Part shown: one piece after another, positions 54,301 through 61,789 of the stretch
Position numbering within the stretch: the stretch's first letter is position 1
How the letters are laid out: each line of letters begins with the position of its first letter
Assembly: GCA_038230335.1 (NCBI GenBank)
Contig: JBBRNL010000001.1
Span: forward strand, 372,001 to 436,000
DNA: 64,000 bases
Origin: JBBRDU01 sp038230335
GTDB taxonomy: Bacteria > Verrucomicrobiota > Verrucomicrobiia > Chthoniobacterales > UBA10450
Reading direction: 5' to 3'
Notes under the pieces: model-generated
Told to the model about the DNA's origin: nothing
The model's input: only the letters and a program-made list of their open reading frames with translations
Databases searched by the model: none
Position numbers and translations under genes: made by a program

Positions 54301-54759
54301 CAGAAGAATCCGAATGTGACTGTGCGCATGCGCGGGGTCATGGAAAAATGCAGCTACTGCGTGCAACGGATCGAGGAATCGAAAATTGCGGCGCACGTGC
54401 GCGCCGGCGCATCCAGTGAGACGCGCATCCCGCGTGACTCATTTACGAGCGCCTGTGCCCAGGCTTGTCCGAACGACGCGATCGTTTTCGGCGATGTGGC
54501 CGACCCGGAAAGCCGCGTCTCCAAGATGAAGGCGCAGGATCGGAATTATCGACTGCTCGAGTATTTAAACGTCAAAACCCGGACGAGCTACCTGGCCCGG
54601 ATTCGTAATCCGAATCCGAAGATGCCCGATGCGCGTAAGATCGGTGTGGCCAGTCCGAAGGAACAAGAGAGCAACGAAGCGGCCCGGCCCGGAGGCGAAG
54701 GCGGACGCGAGCAGGGAAAACTCAACCCGGCGGGAGCGAGGCAGCCCAATCATCCCTGA
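51367..54759 (+). CDS. actB: Alternative complex III subunit ActB (molybdopterin-like plus Fe-S domains)
   Basis: 1,130 residues; ATG at 51367 overlaps the actA stop. A twin-arginine signal (SRRGFLKLMGAS, about 51-62) points to Tat export. The central 700 residues resemble a molybdopterin oxidoreductase but, as known for ActB, no cofactor ligand is expected. From about 820 a four-cluster ferredoxin-type domain follows: CTGCSACVIAC, CQHCENAPCETVC, CIGTRYCANNC, CSYC and CAQAC. Fused B1-B2 form. A Gly/Arg-rich tail ends the chain. Confidence 0.94.
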   Translation: MKHVFQHPPEPETGKRYWRGAGDLGNTPEFRDWLEREFPAGSAELKDDEWSRRGFLKLMGASMALAGFGLNSCRRPEAHLVPFTKSAEWTIPGKSLYYATAMPRRNGALPLVATTVDGRPIKLEGNPLHPSSGGATDVFAQASILDLYDPTRSRGFLKKGKPADRAAFDGDIEKLRAQIQGDGGAGLAFLVEEMHSPTRERLRTELERKYPAMRWCVYEAAASDAQLAATLTSFGTNTHLIPRLERADVVLALDSDFLDCGEGDVAGVRAFTSRRRISESKDSMNRLYVVENRFSLTGSMADHRLRCAASQIPAFTFALARKIADATTDAGLSAILATVPPSASGTGFDEQWITEAARDLVARSGTSLVLAGASQPVVVQLLVYGINSALKNIGTTLSIRDVARNPRTLSLLQLAGEIVAGRVKQLFIFGGDPVYNAFRGLAQDPATKQPLDWADLQKKVPQVIRLGYHVDATSALSQWHVPLAHYLESWGDALTAEGGYLAVQPMIMPLFGGMSEIELMNMLLGGPKVDGPELVQETFRASAPAGDFPTAWSKLLHDGFAAPVPARDRTATLNTAGAGALGQKLWAATPAPTPESPEIVFVRSYSIDDGRYSNNGWLQELPDPVTKLTWDNAALLSPDLAQHLNVVTGDLLRIAVTDAAKDAKGQQVTRELVIAALIAPGHADNSITIPLGYGRKMPGFASLPYAGGSVEDNPTTADQIGFNAYLLRTVSNPHFIVADGKAVESVKVEKTGGTYALSVTQEHWSIEGRGLVREATLDRYREDKDFVKKIAGDEELPATLPSLYQHPAMTAVQQWGMSVDLNVCTGCSACVIACQAENNIPVVGKLQVSHGRSMHWMRIDRYFASEKGYEEDRREWPEDPEMVHQPMMCQHCENAPCETVCPVNATVHSEDGLNVMAYNRCIGTRYCANNCPFKVRRFNFFDYTQRPVGKKKIAGEFSTYSEYLGPLTSKGAPDIVKLQKNPNVTVRMRGVMEKCSYCVQRIEESKIAAHVRAGASSETRIPRDSFTSACAQACPNDAIVFGDVADPESRVSKMKAQDRNYRLLEYLNVKTRTSYLARIRNPNPKMPDARKIGVASPKEQESNEAARPGGEGGREQGKLNPAGARQPNHP

Positions 54760-54768
54760 ATTTGAAAC

Positions 54769-56232
54769 ATGGATAGCGCTCCCACAGCTCCAGAAGTGAT
54801 TGAAGCCGAAGCGACGGGCTCGATGGAGCAACGGCTCAAGCGTGTTCCGCTGATTCTGAACAAGCGGAACTTTAGCTGGTTGACCGAACGCATTTCCGGC
54901 GTCGTGGAGCAACCCGCCCCGCGCTGGTGGTGGGTTACGTTCGCCTTTACCGCGACGATTGCCGCCATCGGTCTGTTCTGTCTCGGTTACCAAATTTCGA
55001 CCGGCGTCGGAACGTGGGGATTGAATCACCCGGTCGGATGGGCCTGGGACATCACGAACTTCGTTTTCTGGATCGGTATCGGCCATGCCGGCACTTTGAT
55101 TTCCGCCATTCTGTATTTGCTGCGTCAAAAATGGCGCACATCGATCAACCGGGCGGCCGAAGCGATGACACTTTTCGCGGTCATGTGCGCCGCGATCTTC
55201 CCCGGCATTCACGTCGGTCGCGTCTGGATGGCCTGGTTCCTCGCGCCCCTGCCTAACAACTACGGGATCTGGCCGAACTTTCGCAGCCCGCTCATGTGGG
55301 ATGTGTTCGCGGTCTCCACCTATTTCACGGTGTCGGTCTTGTTCTGGTTTACGGGACTGGTTCCCGATTTGGCCACCTTGCGCGATCGCGCCACCACGAA
55401 GGTGAAGAAATTCCTGTTTGGAATTTTTGCGCTGGGCTGGCGCGGGTCGAACCGAAACTGGCGCCATTATGAAATGGCCTATTTGCTTTTGGCCGGCCTC
55501 TCCACACCACTCGTTCTTTCGGTCCATAGCGTGGTGTCGTTCGACTTCGCCACTTCCGTTATCCCCACCTGGCATACCACGATCTTTCCCCCGTATTTCG
55601 TGGCCGGCGCGATCTTCGGCGGCTTCGCCATGGTCTTAACGCTGATGTTACCGGCGCGGGCCATCTTCAAGCTGCACGACATCATTACGCCACAACACGT
55701 GGACAAGATGGCCAAGATCATTTTGTTGACCGGCTCATTCGTTTCCTACGCCTACGCCATGGAGTTTTTCGTAGCTTGGTACAGCGGAAATCAATACGAA
55801 AAATTCGCCTTCTATAATCGCATCTTCGGTCCCTACTGGTGGTACTGGTGGGTCGGCATGTTCTTCTGCAATTTTCTGACCCCGCAGCTCTTTTGGTTCA
55901 AGTGGTCGCGCCGCAACGTCTACGTCGTTTATTTTGTCTGCATGTGCGTGAACGCCGGCATGTGGTTCGAGCGTTTCATCATCATCGTGGGCGGCTTGCA
56001 CCGCGACTTTCTCCCGTCCTCCTGGGGCTTTTTCACCGCCACCTGGGTCGATCTCTGGACGTTTATCGGCACGTTCGGCATTTTTACGTCGCTCTTCCTC
56101 CTCTTTATTCGCTTTCTGCCGATGATCGCGATGAGCGAGGTCAAGATTGTCCTGCCCGAGGCTGACCCTCATTTCCACGGTCCCAACGGTGACCACCTTC
56201 CCGTTTTGTCCGACGCAAGGGAGCACCCATGA
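54769..56232 (+). CDS. actC: Alternative complex III subunit ActC (NrfD/PsrC-like quinol-binding)
   Basis: 487 residues with about ten helices after an N-terminal cytosolic stretch. NrfD-like features include HPVGWAWDITNFVFWIGIGH and RTSINRAAEAMTLFAV early and GLHRDFLPSSWGFF near the end. ActC binds menaquinol or ubiquinol on the periplasmic side. The start is 9 bp after actB; actD overlaps the stop (ATGA at 56229). Confidence 0.94.
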   Translation: MDSAPTAPEVIEAEATGSMEQRLKRVPLILNKRNFSWLTERISGVVEQPAPRWWWVTFAFTATIAAIGLFCLGYQISTGVGTWGLNHPVGWAWDITNFVFWIGIGHAGTLISAILYLLRQKWRTSINRAAEAMTLFAVMCAAIFPGIHVGRVWMAWFLAPLPNNYGIWPNFRSPLMWDVFAVSTYFTVSVLFWFTGLVPDLATLRDRATTKVKKFLFGIFALGWRGSNRNWRHYEMAYLLLAGLSTPLVLSVHSVVSFDFATSVIPTWHTTIFPPYFVAGAIFGGFAMVLTLMLPARAIFKLHDIITPQHVDKMAKIILLTGSFVSYAYAMEFFVAWYSGNQYEKFAFYNRIFGPYWWYWWVGMFFCNFLTPQLFWFKWSRRNVYVVYFVCMCVNAGMWFERFIIIVGGLHRDFLPSSWGFFTATWVDLWTFIGTFGIFTSLFLLFIRFLPMIAMSEVKIVLPEADPHFHGPNGDHLPVLSDAREHP

Positions 56233-56783
56233 GAACGCCTTCCGGTCACAAGGTTTATGCGATGGCGGCGGAATATCCGAGTCCAGCGGCCCTCTACGAA
56301 GCGGCCAAGGTGGTGCGCGACGCCGGTTTCAAGCGTTGGGATGTGTATTCGCCGTTCCCCATTCACGGAATGGACGATGCCATGGGTCTGGGAAAATCAT
56401 GGCTCAGCGCGGTCGTGTTGGTCGGTGGAATTACCGGATTTCTTACGGCCGCCGTGCTCGAATTCGGACCGTCCTGGATCATCTACCCGTTAGTGGTTCA
56501 CGGAAAGCCCTTCGACTGGCGGACCGTCCCGGCCTTTTTCCCGATCATGTTCGAACTAACTGTGCTTTTCGCCGCTTTCGCGTCCTTCTTTGCCTGGATT
56601 CTCATGAACGGTTTGCCGCGCTGGAATCATCCCATCTTTAACTGGGAACGATTCGGTCGCGCCACCAACGATGGATTTTTCCTCGCCATCGAGGCGCGCG
56701 ATCCACGCTTCACTGAGATGGAAGCACGCGACCTCCTCGAGCGCAGCGGCGGCCAACACATCACCATCGTGCACGAAGATTGA
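56229..56783 (+). CDS. actD: Alternative complex III subunit ActD (DUF3341)
   Basis: 184 residues. The N-terminal soluble part has FKRWDVYSPFPIHGMD, the DUF3341 hallmark, followed by two helices (VVLVGGITGFLTAAVLEF and FELTVLFAAFASFFAWIL) and a short C-terminal extension. It is a structural subunit of the complex. 4-bp overlap with actC and 1 bp before actE. Confidence 0.93.
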   Translation: MRTPSGHKVYAMAAEYPSPAALYEAAKVVRDAGFKRWDVYSPFPIHGMDDAMGLGKSWLSAVVLVGGITGFLTAAVLEFGPSWIIYPLVVHGKPFDWRTVPAFFPIMFELTVLFAAFASFFAWILMNGLPRWNHPIFNWERFGRATNDGFFLAIEARDPRFTEMEARDLLERSGGQHITIVHED

Positions 56784-56784
56784 T

Positions 56785-57477
56785 ATGTTGCGCGGCTTCT
56801 TCCTTATTTTCGTCCTCTCCGGGATCGCCCTCGTCGCGATCTTGGGCTTCCGCGGCCAACACAGTACGGGGAGTCCGATCGAGGTTTTTCCGGACATGGT
56901 GCGCCAGCCCAAAGTGCGCGCGCAGGCGCCTTCCGGTTTCTTTGCCGATGGGCGCGGACCTCGCCTGCCCATCAGCGGAACGGTTCCGCTCGGCTACGAA
57001 ATGCCAAAGGCGGAGACCATGGCCACTCCGGCCGTACCGGTCGACGTCGCTCCGGTCCGGCCGCGCCTCGCCTTCAGCGAGGGGACCGATTATTATAACA
57101 CCGGAAAAATGGGCGAGCAGTGGGGAACCGGGTTGCCCGTCGAGGTGAATCCGGCTTTGATGCAGCGCGGTCGGGAACGGTTCAATATCACCTGCGCCAT
57201 GTGCCATGGAGCGACCGCCGCCGGGAACGGTGTCACAAAAAAATATGGCCTGACCACGGTCGTGACACTGCAGGATGACCGGATTCGCAAGATGGCGGAC
57301 GGCGAAATCTTTAACACGATCACGAACGGCAAAAACACGATGATGGCGTACGGACCGAATATCACGGTGAACGACCGCTGGGCCATCATCGCGTATCTGC
57401 ACGCTTTGCAGCGCAGTCAGAATGCCACAATCGCCGACGTTCCGGAGGAGCACCGCGCCGGCCTGGAGAAGAAATGA
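56785..57477 (+). CDS. actE: Alternative complex III subunit ActE (monoheme cytochrome c)
   Basis: 230 residues from the ATG at 56785, just after the actD stop. One N-terminal helix or lipid-less anchor (FFLIFVLSGIALVAILGF), then a cytochrome c domain with CAMCHGATAAGNG (about 137-141) and a Met in NTMMAYGP as likely axial ligand. Passes electrons out of the complex. actF overlaps by 4 bp. Confidence 0.93.
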   Translation: MLRGFFLIFVLSGIALVAILGFRGQHSTGSPIEVFPDMVRQPKVRAQAPSGFFADGRGPRLPISGTVPLGYEMPKAETMATPAVPVDVAPVRPRLAFSEGTDYYNTGKMGEQWGTGLPVEVNPALMQRGRERFNITCAMCHGATAAGNGVTKKYGLTTVVTLQDDRIRKMADGEIFNTITNGKNTMMAYGPNITVNDRWAIIAYLHALQRSQNATIADVPEEHRAGLEKK

Positions 57478-58676
57478 GCGAACGTTCCCAGACATTGCCG
57501 CGGCCGGAAGGCGAATACTTTGAGAGTAATCGTTTCGCCGGCTTGTCCGTTCTGCTCGGCGGCGTGGCCTTTGTCGCGCTCGTCCTCTCTGTCGTGGGCG
57601 CTTATGTTGAGCCGCAGCAGTTCGGCTTCTCCTGGCTCTTCGCCTTTGCCGTTTTCTTCACGCTCTGCGCCGGTTGTTTCTTTTGGACGATTGTGCATCA
57701 TGCCACGGACGCGAATTGGTCCGTCGTCGTGCGCCGCCTGCTCGAGCACATGGCATCTCTCATGGTCGTGCTGGCCGTGCTATTCATTCCGATTCTTCTT
57801 CTGCGCCATCATCTCTACGGCTGGATGAGTATTCCGGTCGGACAGGATCCGGTGCTCGACGCCAAACGCGCCTATTTGAATTGGGATTTCTTCCTCGTTC
57901 GTGTGCTCATCACGTTTTTTTTCTTCATCGCGGCTTCGCAGTTACTGCGGCGTTATTCCATTCTGCAGGACAAGGATGGCAACCCGCGCTTCACCATGAA
58001 GATGCGCAAGCTGTCGTTCATCAGTCTCCCTCTCTTCGCCCTCTGCCTCACTTTTGGCGCGTGCGATTGGCTCATGAGCCTCAACTACAAATGGTTCTCC
58101 ACCATGTGGGCCGTTTATATTTTCGCGGGAGCCGCCGGCAGTTCCATGTCTCTGCTTGTTCTGGTCACCACGGCCCTGCGCCGCGCTGGTTATCTAAAGG
58201 AAGTCGTCACAGTGCAGCATTATTATGTGATGGGGAAATGGATGCTCGCCTTCAGTGTGTTCTGGGCCTACATCGGCTTCAGCCAGTACATGCTCATCTG
58301 GTACGCCAACATCCCGGAAGAGACGCAGTACTTTCTGGCCCGGACAACCGAGGGCTGGTGGAATCTCAGCCTCCTTCTTGTCTTCGGACGTTTCTTCGGG
58401 CCATTCGGAGTTTTGTTGCTCCAGTCCATTAAAAAACGGCCGCACCAGCTTTGCTGGATGGCTGGCTGGATCGTGTGCATGCAGATCGTCGATATGTACG
58501 TGATCGTCATGCCCGCCTATCATGGGACCGGCATTCACGTCAGTATCTGGGATTTTGTTTCGCTCATCGCGATTGGCTCAACCCTCGCCTTCGTTTTCTT
58601 GCGCGTAATCCGGCGTCCTTCGCTCTTTCCGGTGCGTGATCCGCGCCTGATCGAGTCGCTCGAAATGGTGAACTAA
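57474..58676 (+). CDS. actF: Alternative complex III subunit ActF (NrfD-like membrane protein)
   Basis: 400 residues, about ten helices, related to ActC but shorter. Family blocks: ACDWLMSLNYKWFSTMW, YYVMGKWMLAFSVFWAYIGFSQ and WNLSLLLVFGRFFGPF. ActF probably conducts protons or shapes the quinone site. It overlaps actE by 4 bp; the next gene starts 1 bp after its stop. Confidence 0.93.
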   Translation: MSERSQTLPRPEGEYFESNRFAGLSVLLGGVAFVALVLSVVGAYVEPQQFGFSWLFAFAVFFTLCAGCFFWTIVHHATDANWSVVVRRLLEHMASLMVVLAVLFIPILLLRHHLYGWMSIPVGQDPVLDAKRAYLNWDFFLVRVLITFFFFIAASQLLRRYSILQDKDGNPRFTMKMRKLSFISLPLFALCLTFGACDWLMSLNYKWFSTMWAVYIFAGAAGSSMSLLVLVTTALRRAGYLKEVVTVQHYYVMGKWMLAFSVFWAYIGFSQYMLIWYANIPEETQYFLARTTEGWWNLSLLLVFGRFFGPFGVLLLQSIKKRPHQLCWMAGWIVCMQIVDMYVIVMPAYHGTGIHVSIWDFVSLIAIGSTLAFVFLRVIRRPSLFPVRDPRLIESLEMVN

Positions 58677-58677
58677 T

Positions 58678-59397
58678 ATGGCCGAAGCAGAATCACTTCG
58701 ACAGATTGCTCAGTCCCGCGCGCCCCTCTCGGCCTGGTTGGGCACGTTACTGTTATTCATGCTTTTCGGCGTCATTGTTCTCGCGCTCATCGGTCCTTCG
58801 GTCCGCCGTGATAACTACGAGCAGAATCGCGCGAAGAAGCGTGTCGATACTTTGAAAGGATTGCGTGAGGAAGACGCCAGGGCCTTGACGACGTATGAAT
58901 GGATCGATAAGGCCAAAGGCTCCGCTCATATCCCGATTGATCGCGCCATGCAGTTGACCGCGACGGAACTCGCACAGAAAAAGCCGGCCGCCGCCTATCC
59001 CGTGGCCACGCCTGCGGCAGCCACCGCGCCGGCGCCGGTGCCCGCGGGGCAGGCGTCTCCCGCTCCGTCCGCCGCGCCTTCAACGGTTCCGGGCGCCGCG
59101 CCCGCGTCAGCGCTATCGGCCACTCCGCCGTCGGCCTCGTCTTCAGGTACCGCCCCTGCCGCTTCGCCGAAGCCGAAAGCGAATGAAGGACCTCAGTCCG
59201 AGATTCGTTCGCAACCGGCGGCCGCGGCCAATCCACCAGCCGCGCGAGCGGGAACCCAGCCGGGCGCGACTACCACCACGCACTCTTCACCGGCCGCCCC
59301 GAGCAGCAAACCCGCCGCCAGTCCAACCGGTAGCCCAACCCAATCTCCGGCCGGCTCTCCGCTCCCGATCGCGGGCAAGACGCCATCAACTTTTTAA
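58678..59397 (+). CDS. Small anchored Pro/Ala-rich subunit of the respiratory operon
   Basis: 239 residues. One helix (AWLGTLLLFMLFGVIVLALIG), then a short folded part with TTYEWIDKAKGSAHIPIDRAM, then about 140 residues of Ala/Pro/Ser/Thr low complexity. The W...K.....IPIDRAM block recurs, from memory, in proteins placed between alternative complex III and oxidase genes in other phyla, so it may be a conserved link subunit. No heme or metal motif. Tight spacing to both neighbours shows co-transcription. Confidence 0.75.
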   Translation: MAEAESLRQIAQSRAPLSAWLGTLLLFMLFGVIVLALIGPSVRRDNYEQNRAKKRVDTLKGLREEDARALTTYEWIDKAKGSAHIPIDRAMQLTATELAQKKPAAAYPVATPAAATAPAPVPAGQASPAPSAAPSTVPGAAPASALSATPPSASSSGTAPAASPKPKANEGPQSEIRSQPAAAANPPAARAGTQPGATTTTHSSPAAPSSKPAASPTGSPTQSPAGSPLPIAGKTPSTF

Positions 59398-59411
59398 TTT
59401 AACCGCCCAAA

Positions 59412-60920
59412 ATGACGCCGACGTTTTCCACTTATGATGCCGCGGAAGTTCCGCTGAAAGCGCCTTCCGTATCGACAGACGTACTGACGAGCGAGGTCGA
59501 GCAGGTCGAACGCGCCTTGATCGACGCGTCCACGCGTGTGCCGGTGCTGATGTTCTACACCTCAGCCATCGTTTGGCTGCTCATCGGTACGGTTTTGTCC
59601 GTGCTTGTTTCGTTCAAGCTGCATTCCCCCGACTTGTTAGGAAACGTTAGTTTCCTCACGTGGGGTCGCATTCATCCTGCGCAAATGGACATCATGGTGT
59701 TTGGCTGGGCTTCCATGGTTGGAATGGGCACGGCCGTCTGGTTGATGGCACGTCTTTGTCGCACCGTCTTGCGCCATCCTCTTCTCCTCGTGGCTGGCGC
59801 CGCGTTCTGGAATCTGGGTGTGCTCCTTGGCGTCGGCGCGATTCTGGGTGGCGACAGTACTGGATACGAGTGGCTCGAGTTCCCGCCGTATGCCTCGATC
59901 GTTCTTTTCGTCGCTTACTCGCTCATCATGACTTGGGCCGTGCTCATGTTCCGCTTCCGTCGCGGCGAACAGATCTACATCACGCAATGGTATTTGCTCG
60001 GCGCCTTCCTCTGGTTTCCCTGGCTCTACAGCGCCGCGCAGTTAATGCTCTTCGCCGTGCCTGTGCAAGGTGTGATGCAGGCGGCAGTCAATTGGTGGTT
60101 CGCCAATAACCTTCTCTTTCTGTGGTTCGGAGCCATCGCTCTGGGGACGGCTTATTACATGATCCCGAAAGTCATTGGCCGCCCCGTTCACAGTTACCAC
60201 CTCGCCACCATTGGTTTCTGGACCTATGCGCTCTTTTCCAGCTGGACCGGAATGCAACGGCTGGTCGACGGACCGTTTCCCGCCTGGATGATTACGGCCA
60301 GCATCGCCGCCACCATTCTCACGATCATTCCGGTCGCGACCGTCGGATTGAATCAACACATGACGATGGCGGGCAATTTTCAGCTTTTGCGATACAGCCC
60401 AACCCTGCGCTTCACCGTCTTCGGCGCCATGTCTTATACAGTTTTCAGCGCCGTCGGGGTGTTGATCTCGCTGCGCTCGGTCGCGCGTTATGTCAACTTC
60501 ACAGAGGCGAGTGTGGCTTACACGCAGCTCGGACTTTACGCCTTCTATAGCATGATCATGTTCGGCTCGATGTACTACATCGTACCGCGACTGGTTGGAC
60601 GGGAGTGGCGTTATGGTTCACTGATCAAACTTCATTTCTGGGCCGCGGTTTACGGAATTGGATTGCTGACGTTGATGTTGTTGGCCGGTGGTTTTGTCCA
60701 GGGATCGAGCATGAACGATCCCTCTCTGGCGTTTTCCGAGAGCACCCAGTCCATCCTGCCGTACCTGCGCGGACGTACCCTGGCCGGACTGCTCATGATG
60801 GCGGCACACTGTGTTTTCGCATTTCACTTCGGCCTCATGCTTTTCGGGCTTGGACGCACCGCGAGTGTGCCCACATTTTTGAACCCCATGGAAACGGAAG
60901 ACTCTGAGCCGCAGTTATGA
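59412..60920 (+). CDS. CcoN-like heme-copper oxidase fold protein lacking the metal-ligand histidines
   Basis: 502 residues with about 12 helices; conserved blocks such as YYMIPKVIGRPVHSY and SMYYIVPRLVGRE line up with CcoN (cbb3 oxidase subunit I). By-eye alignment with CcoN shows each cofactor histidine replaced: low-spin heme H in helix 2 by Gln91 (a His at 88 is off by three), CuB H in WWYGHN by Asn232 (WWFANN), the CuB GPHH pair by Gln282-Arg283 (TGMQRL), and the helix-10 GHVH pair by Ser367 and Ala369 (EASVAY). The active-site Tyr is also gone. So it should not reduce oxygen. Likely an accessory membrane subunit of alternative complex III. Annotated pipelines would probably call it cbb3 subunit I. 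Confidence 0.85.
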   Translation: MTPTFSTYDAAEVPLKAPSVSTDVLTSEVEQVERALIDASTRVPVLMFYTSAIVWLLIGTVLSVLVSFKLHSPDLLGNVSFLTWGRIHPAQMDIMVFGWASMVGMGTAVWLMARLCRTVLRHPLLLVAGAAFWNLGVLLGVGAILGGDSTGYEWLEFPPYASIVLFVAYSLIMTWAVLMFRFRRGEQIYITQWYLLGAFLWFPWLYSAAQLMLFAVPVQGVMQAAVNWWFANNLLFLWFGAIALGTAYYMIPKVIGRPVHSYHLATIGFWTYALFSSWTGMQRLVDGPFPAWMITASIAATILTIIPVATVGLNQHMTMAGNFQLLRYSPTLRFTVFGAMSYTVFSAVGVLISLRSVARYVNFTEASVAYTQLGLYAFYSMIMFGSMYYIVPRLVGREWRYGSLIKLHFWAAVYGIGLLTLMLLAGGFVQGSSMNDPSLAFSESTQSILPYLRGRTLAGLLMMAAHCVFAFHFGLMLFGLGRTASVPTFLNPMETEDSEPQL

Positions 60921-61789
60921 AGGGACTGAAGCCACTCTTTTTAGGCATCTTTGCCACCTTCGCTTTTTCCTGGCTCGGGTTGGCGCTTGTGCCGAATTAT
61001 CAAATCGGGCATCTCGATCCGCAATCCGACGAGGAAGGCACCGATGTGTATCCGATGCCGCCCTCGGGCATGGCCGAACGGGGGCGCAAGGTTTACGCCG
61101 CGAACGGCTGCTTTTATTGTCACAGCCAGCAGGTGCGCCCCGATACCGATTCGTCCGACATCGATCGGAAGTGGGGGGATCGGCGCAGTGCTCCGCGCGA
61201 TTACATCTTCAGCCGGCCGGTCATGCTCGGTAATGAACGCATGGGTCCGGATCTGGCGAATGTCGGTAAGCGCGCTCCCGCCGATGATTCCAACACGGCG
61301 GCTCCGGTGGCCAGCCCGGCCGGATCGCCGGCGGCTTCTCCGGTCGCTGCGACCGCTGCCGCGTCGTCTGCGGCCAAGCCGGCGCCGAGTAGGCCCGGCG
61401 TCCCGTCTGTTCCGCCAACGGCGCCGCCCGCTCCGTCGCCGGCGACGTCGCTCGACTCATCGCCAAAGTCGAATGGAGTGGCGCCGGCGTATTCCGCAGC
61501 CTGGCATCACCAGCATCTCTTTGCGCCGCGCGCTCTCGATATCGATTCGAACATGCCGGCTTATCGCTTCCTTTACCAAAATCGGCGGATTAACGGCGAA
61601 CGCTCCGCCGATGCGTTAACGCTCACCGGCGCCGATGCTCCCCCGACCGGTTGGGAAATCGTTCCAACCTATGAAGCGAAATGTCTGGTCGCATACTTGA
61701 TGTCACTCGATCAGTCCCACCCGCTCACGGAAGTGAAGTCGAACGCACCGCCCACGCCTCCCGCCGCCGGAAAGGCAGCCACGAAATGA
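60917..61789 (+). CDS. CcoO-like membrane cytochrome c with Pro/Ala/Ser-rich insert
   Basis: 290 residues, ATG overlapping the previous stop. One N-terminal helix, then the CcoO pattern: GCFYCHSQQVRPDTD (C65, C68, H69), RMGPDLANVGKR, and after an insert of about 65 low-complexity residues (SPAGSPAASP-type, about 125-190) the conserved WHHQHLFAPR and DSNMPAYRFL with Met213 as likely sixth ligand. So the heme c site is intact although the CcoN-like partner has no cofactor sites. It overlaps the next cytochrome gene by 4 bp. Confidence 0.87.
   Translation: MKGLKPLFLGIFATFAFSWLGLALVPNYQIGHLDPQSDEEGTDVYPMPPSGMAERGRKVYAANGCFYCHSQQVRPDTDSSDIDRKWGDRRSAPRDYIFSRPVMLGNERMGPDLANVGKRAPADDSNTAAPVASPAGSPAASPVAATAAASSAAKPAPSRPGVPSVPPTAPPAPSPATSLDSSPKSNGVAPAYSAAWHHQHLFAPRALDIDSNMPAYRFLYQNRRINGERSADALTLTGADAPPTGWEIVPTYEAKCLVAYLMSLDQSHPLTEVKSNAPPTPPAAGKAATK

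Noticed and set aside
54565..55575. Long open frame on the minus strand opposite actB/actC
   Set aside because: It is antisense to two well-matched genes, has low-complexity composition and no recognisable domain; typical of GC-rich coding DNA.
59412..60920. Calling this gene a functional cbb3 oxidase subunit I (ccoN)
   Set aside because: Overall similarity supports it, but none of the required metal-ligand histidines is in place by my alignment.
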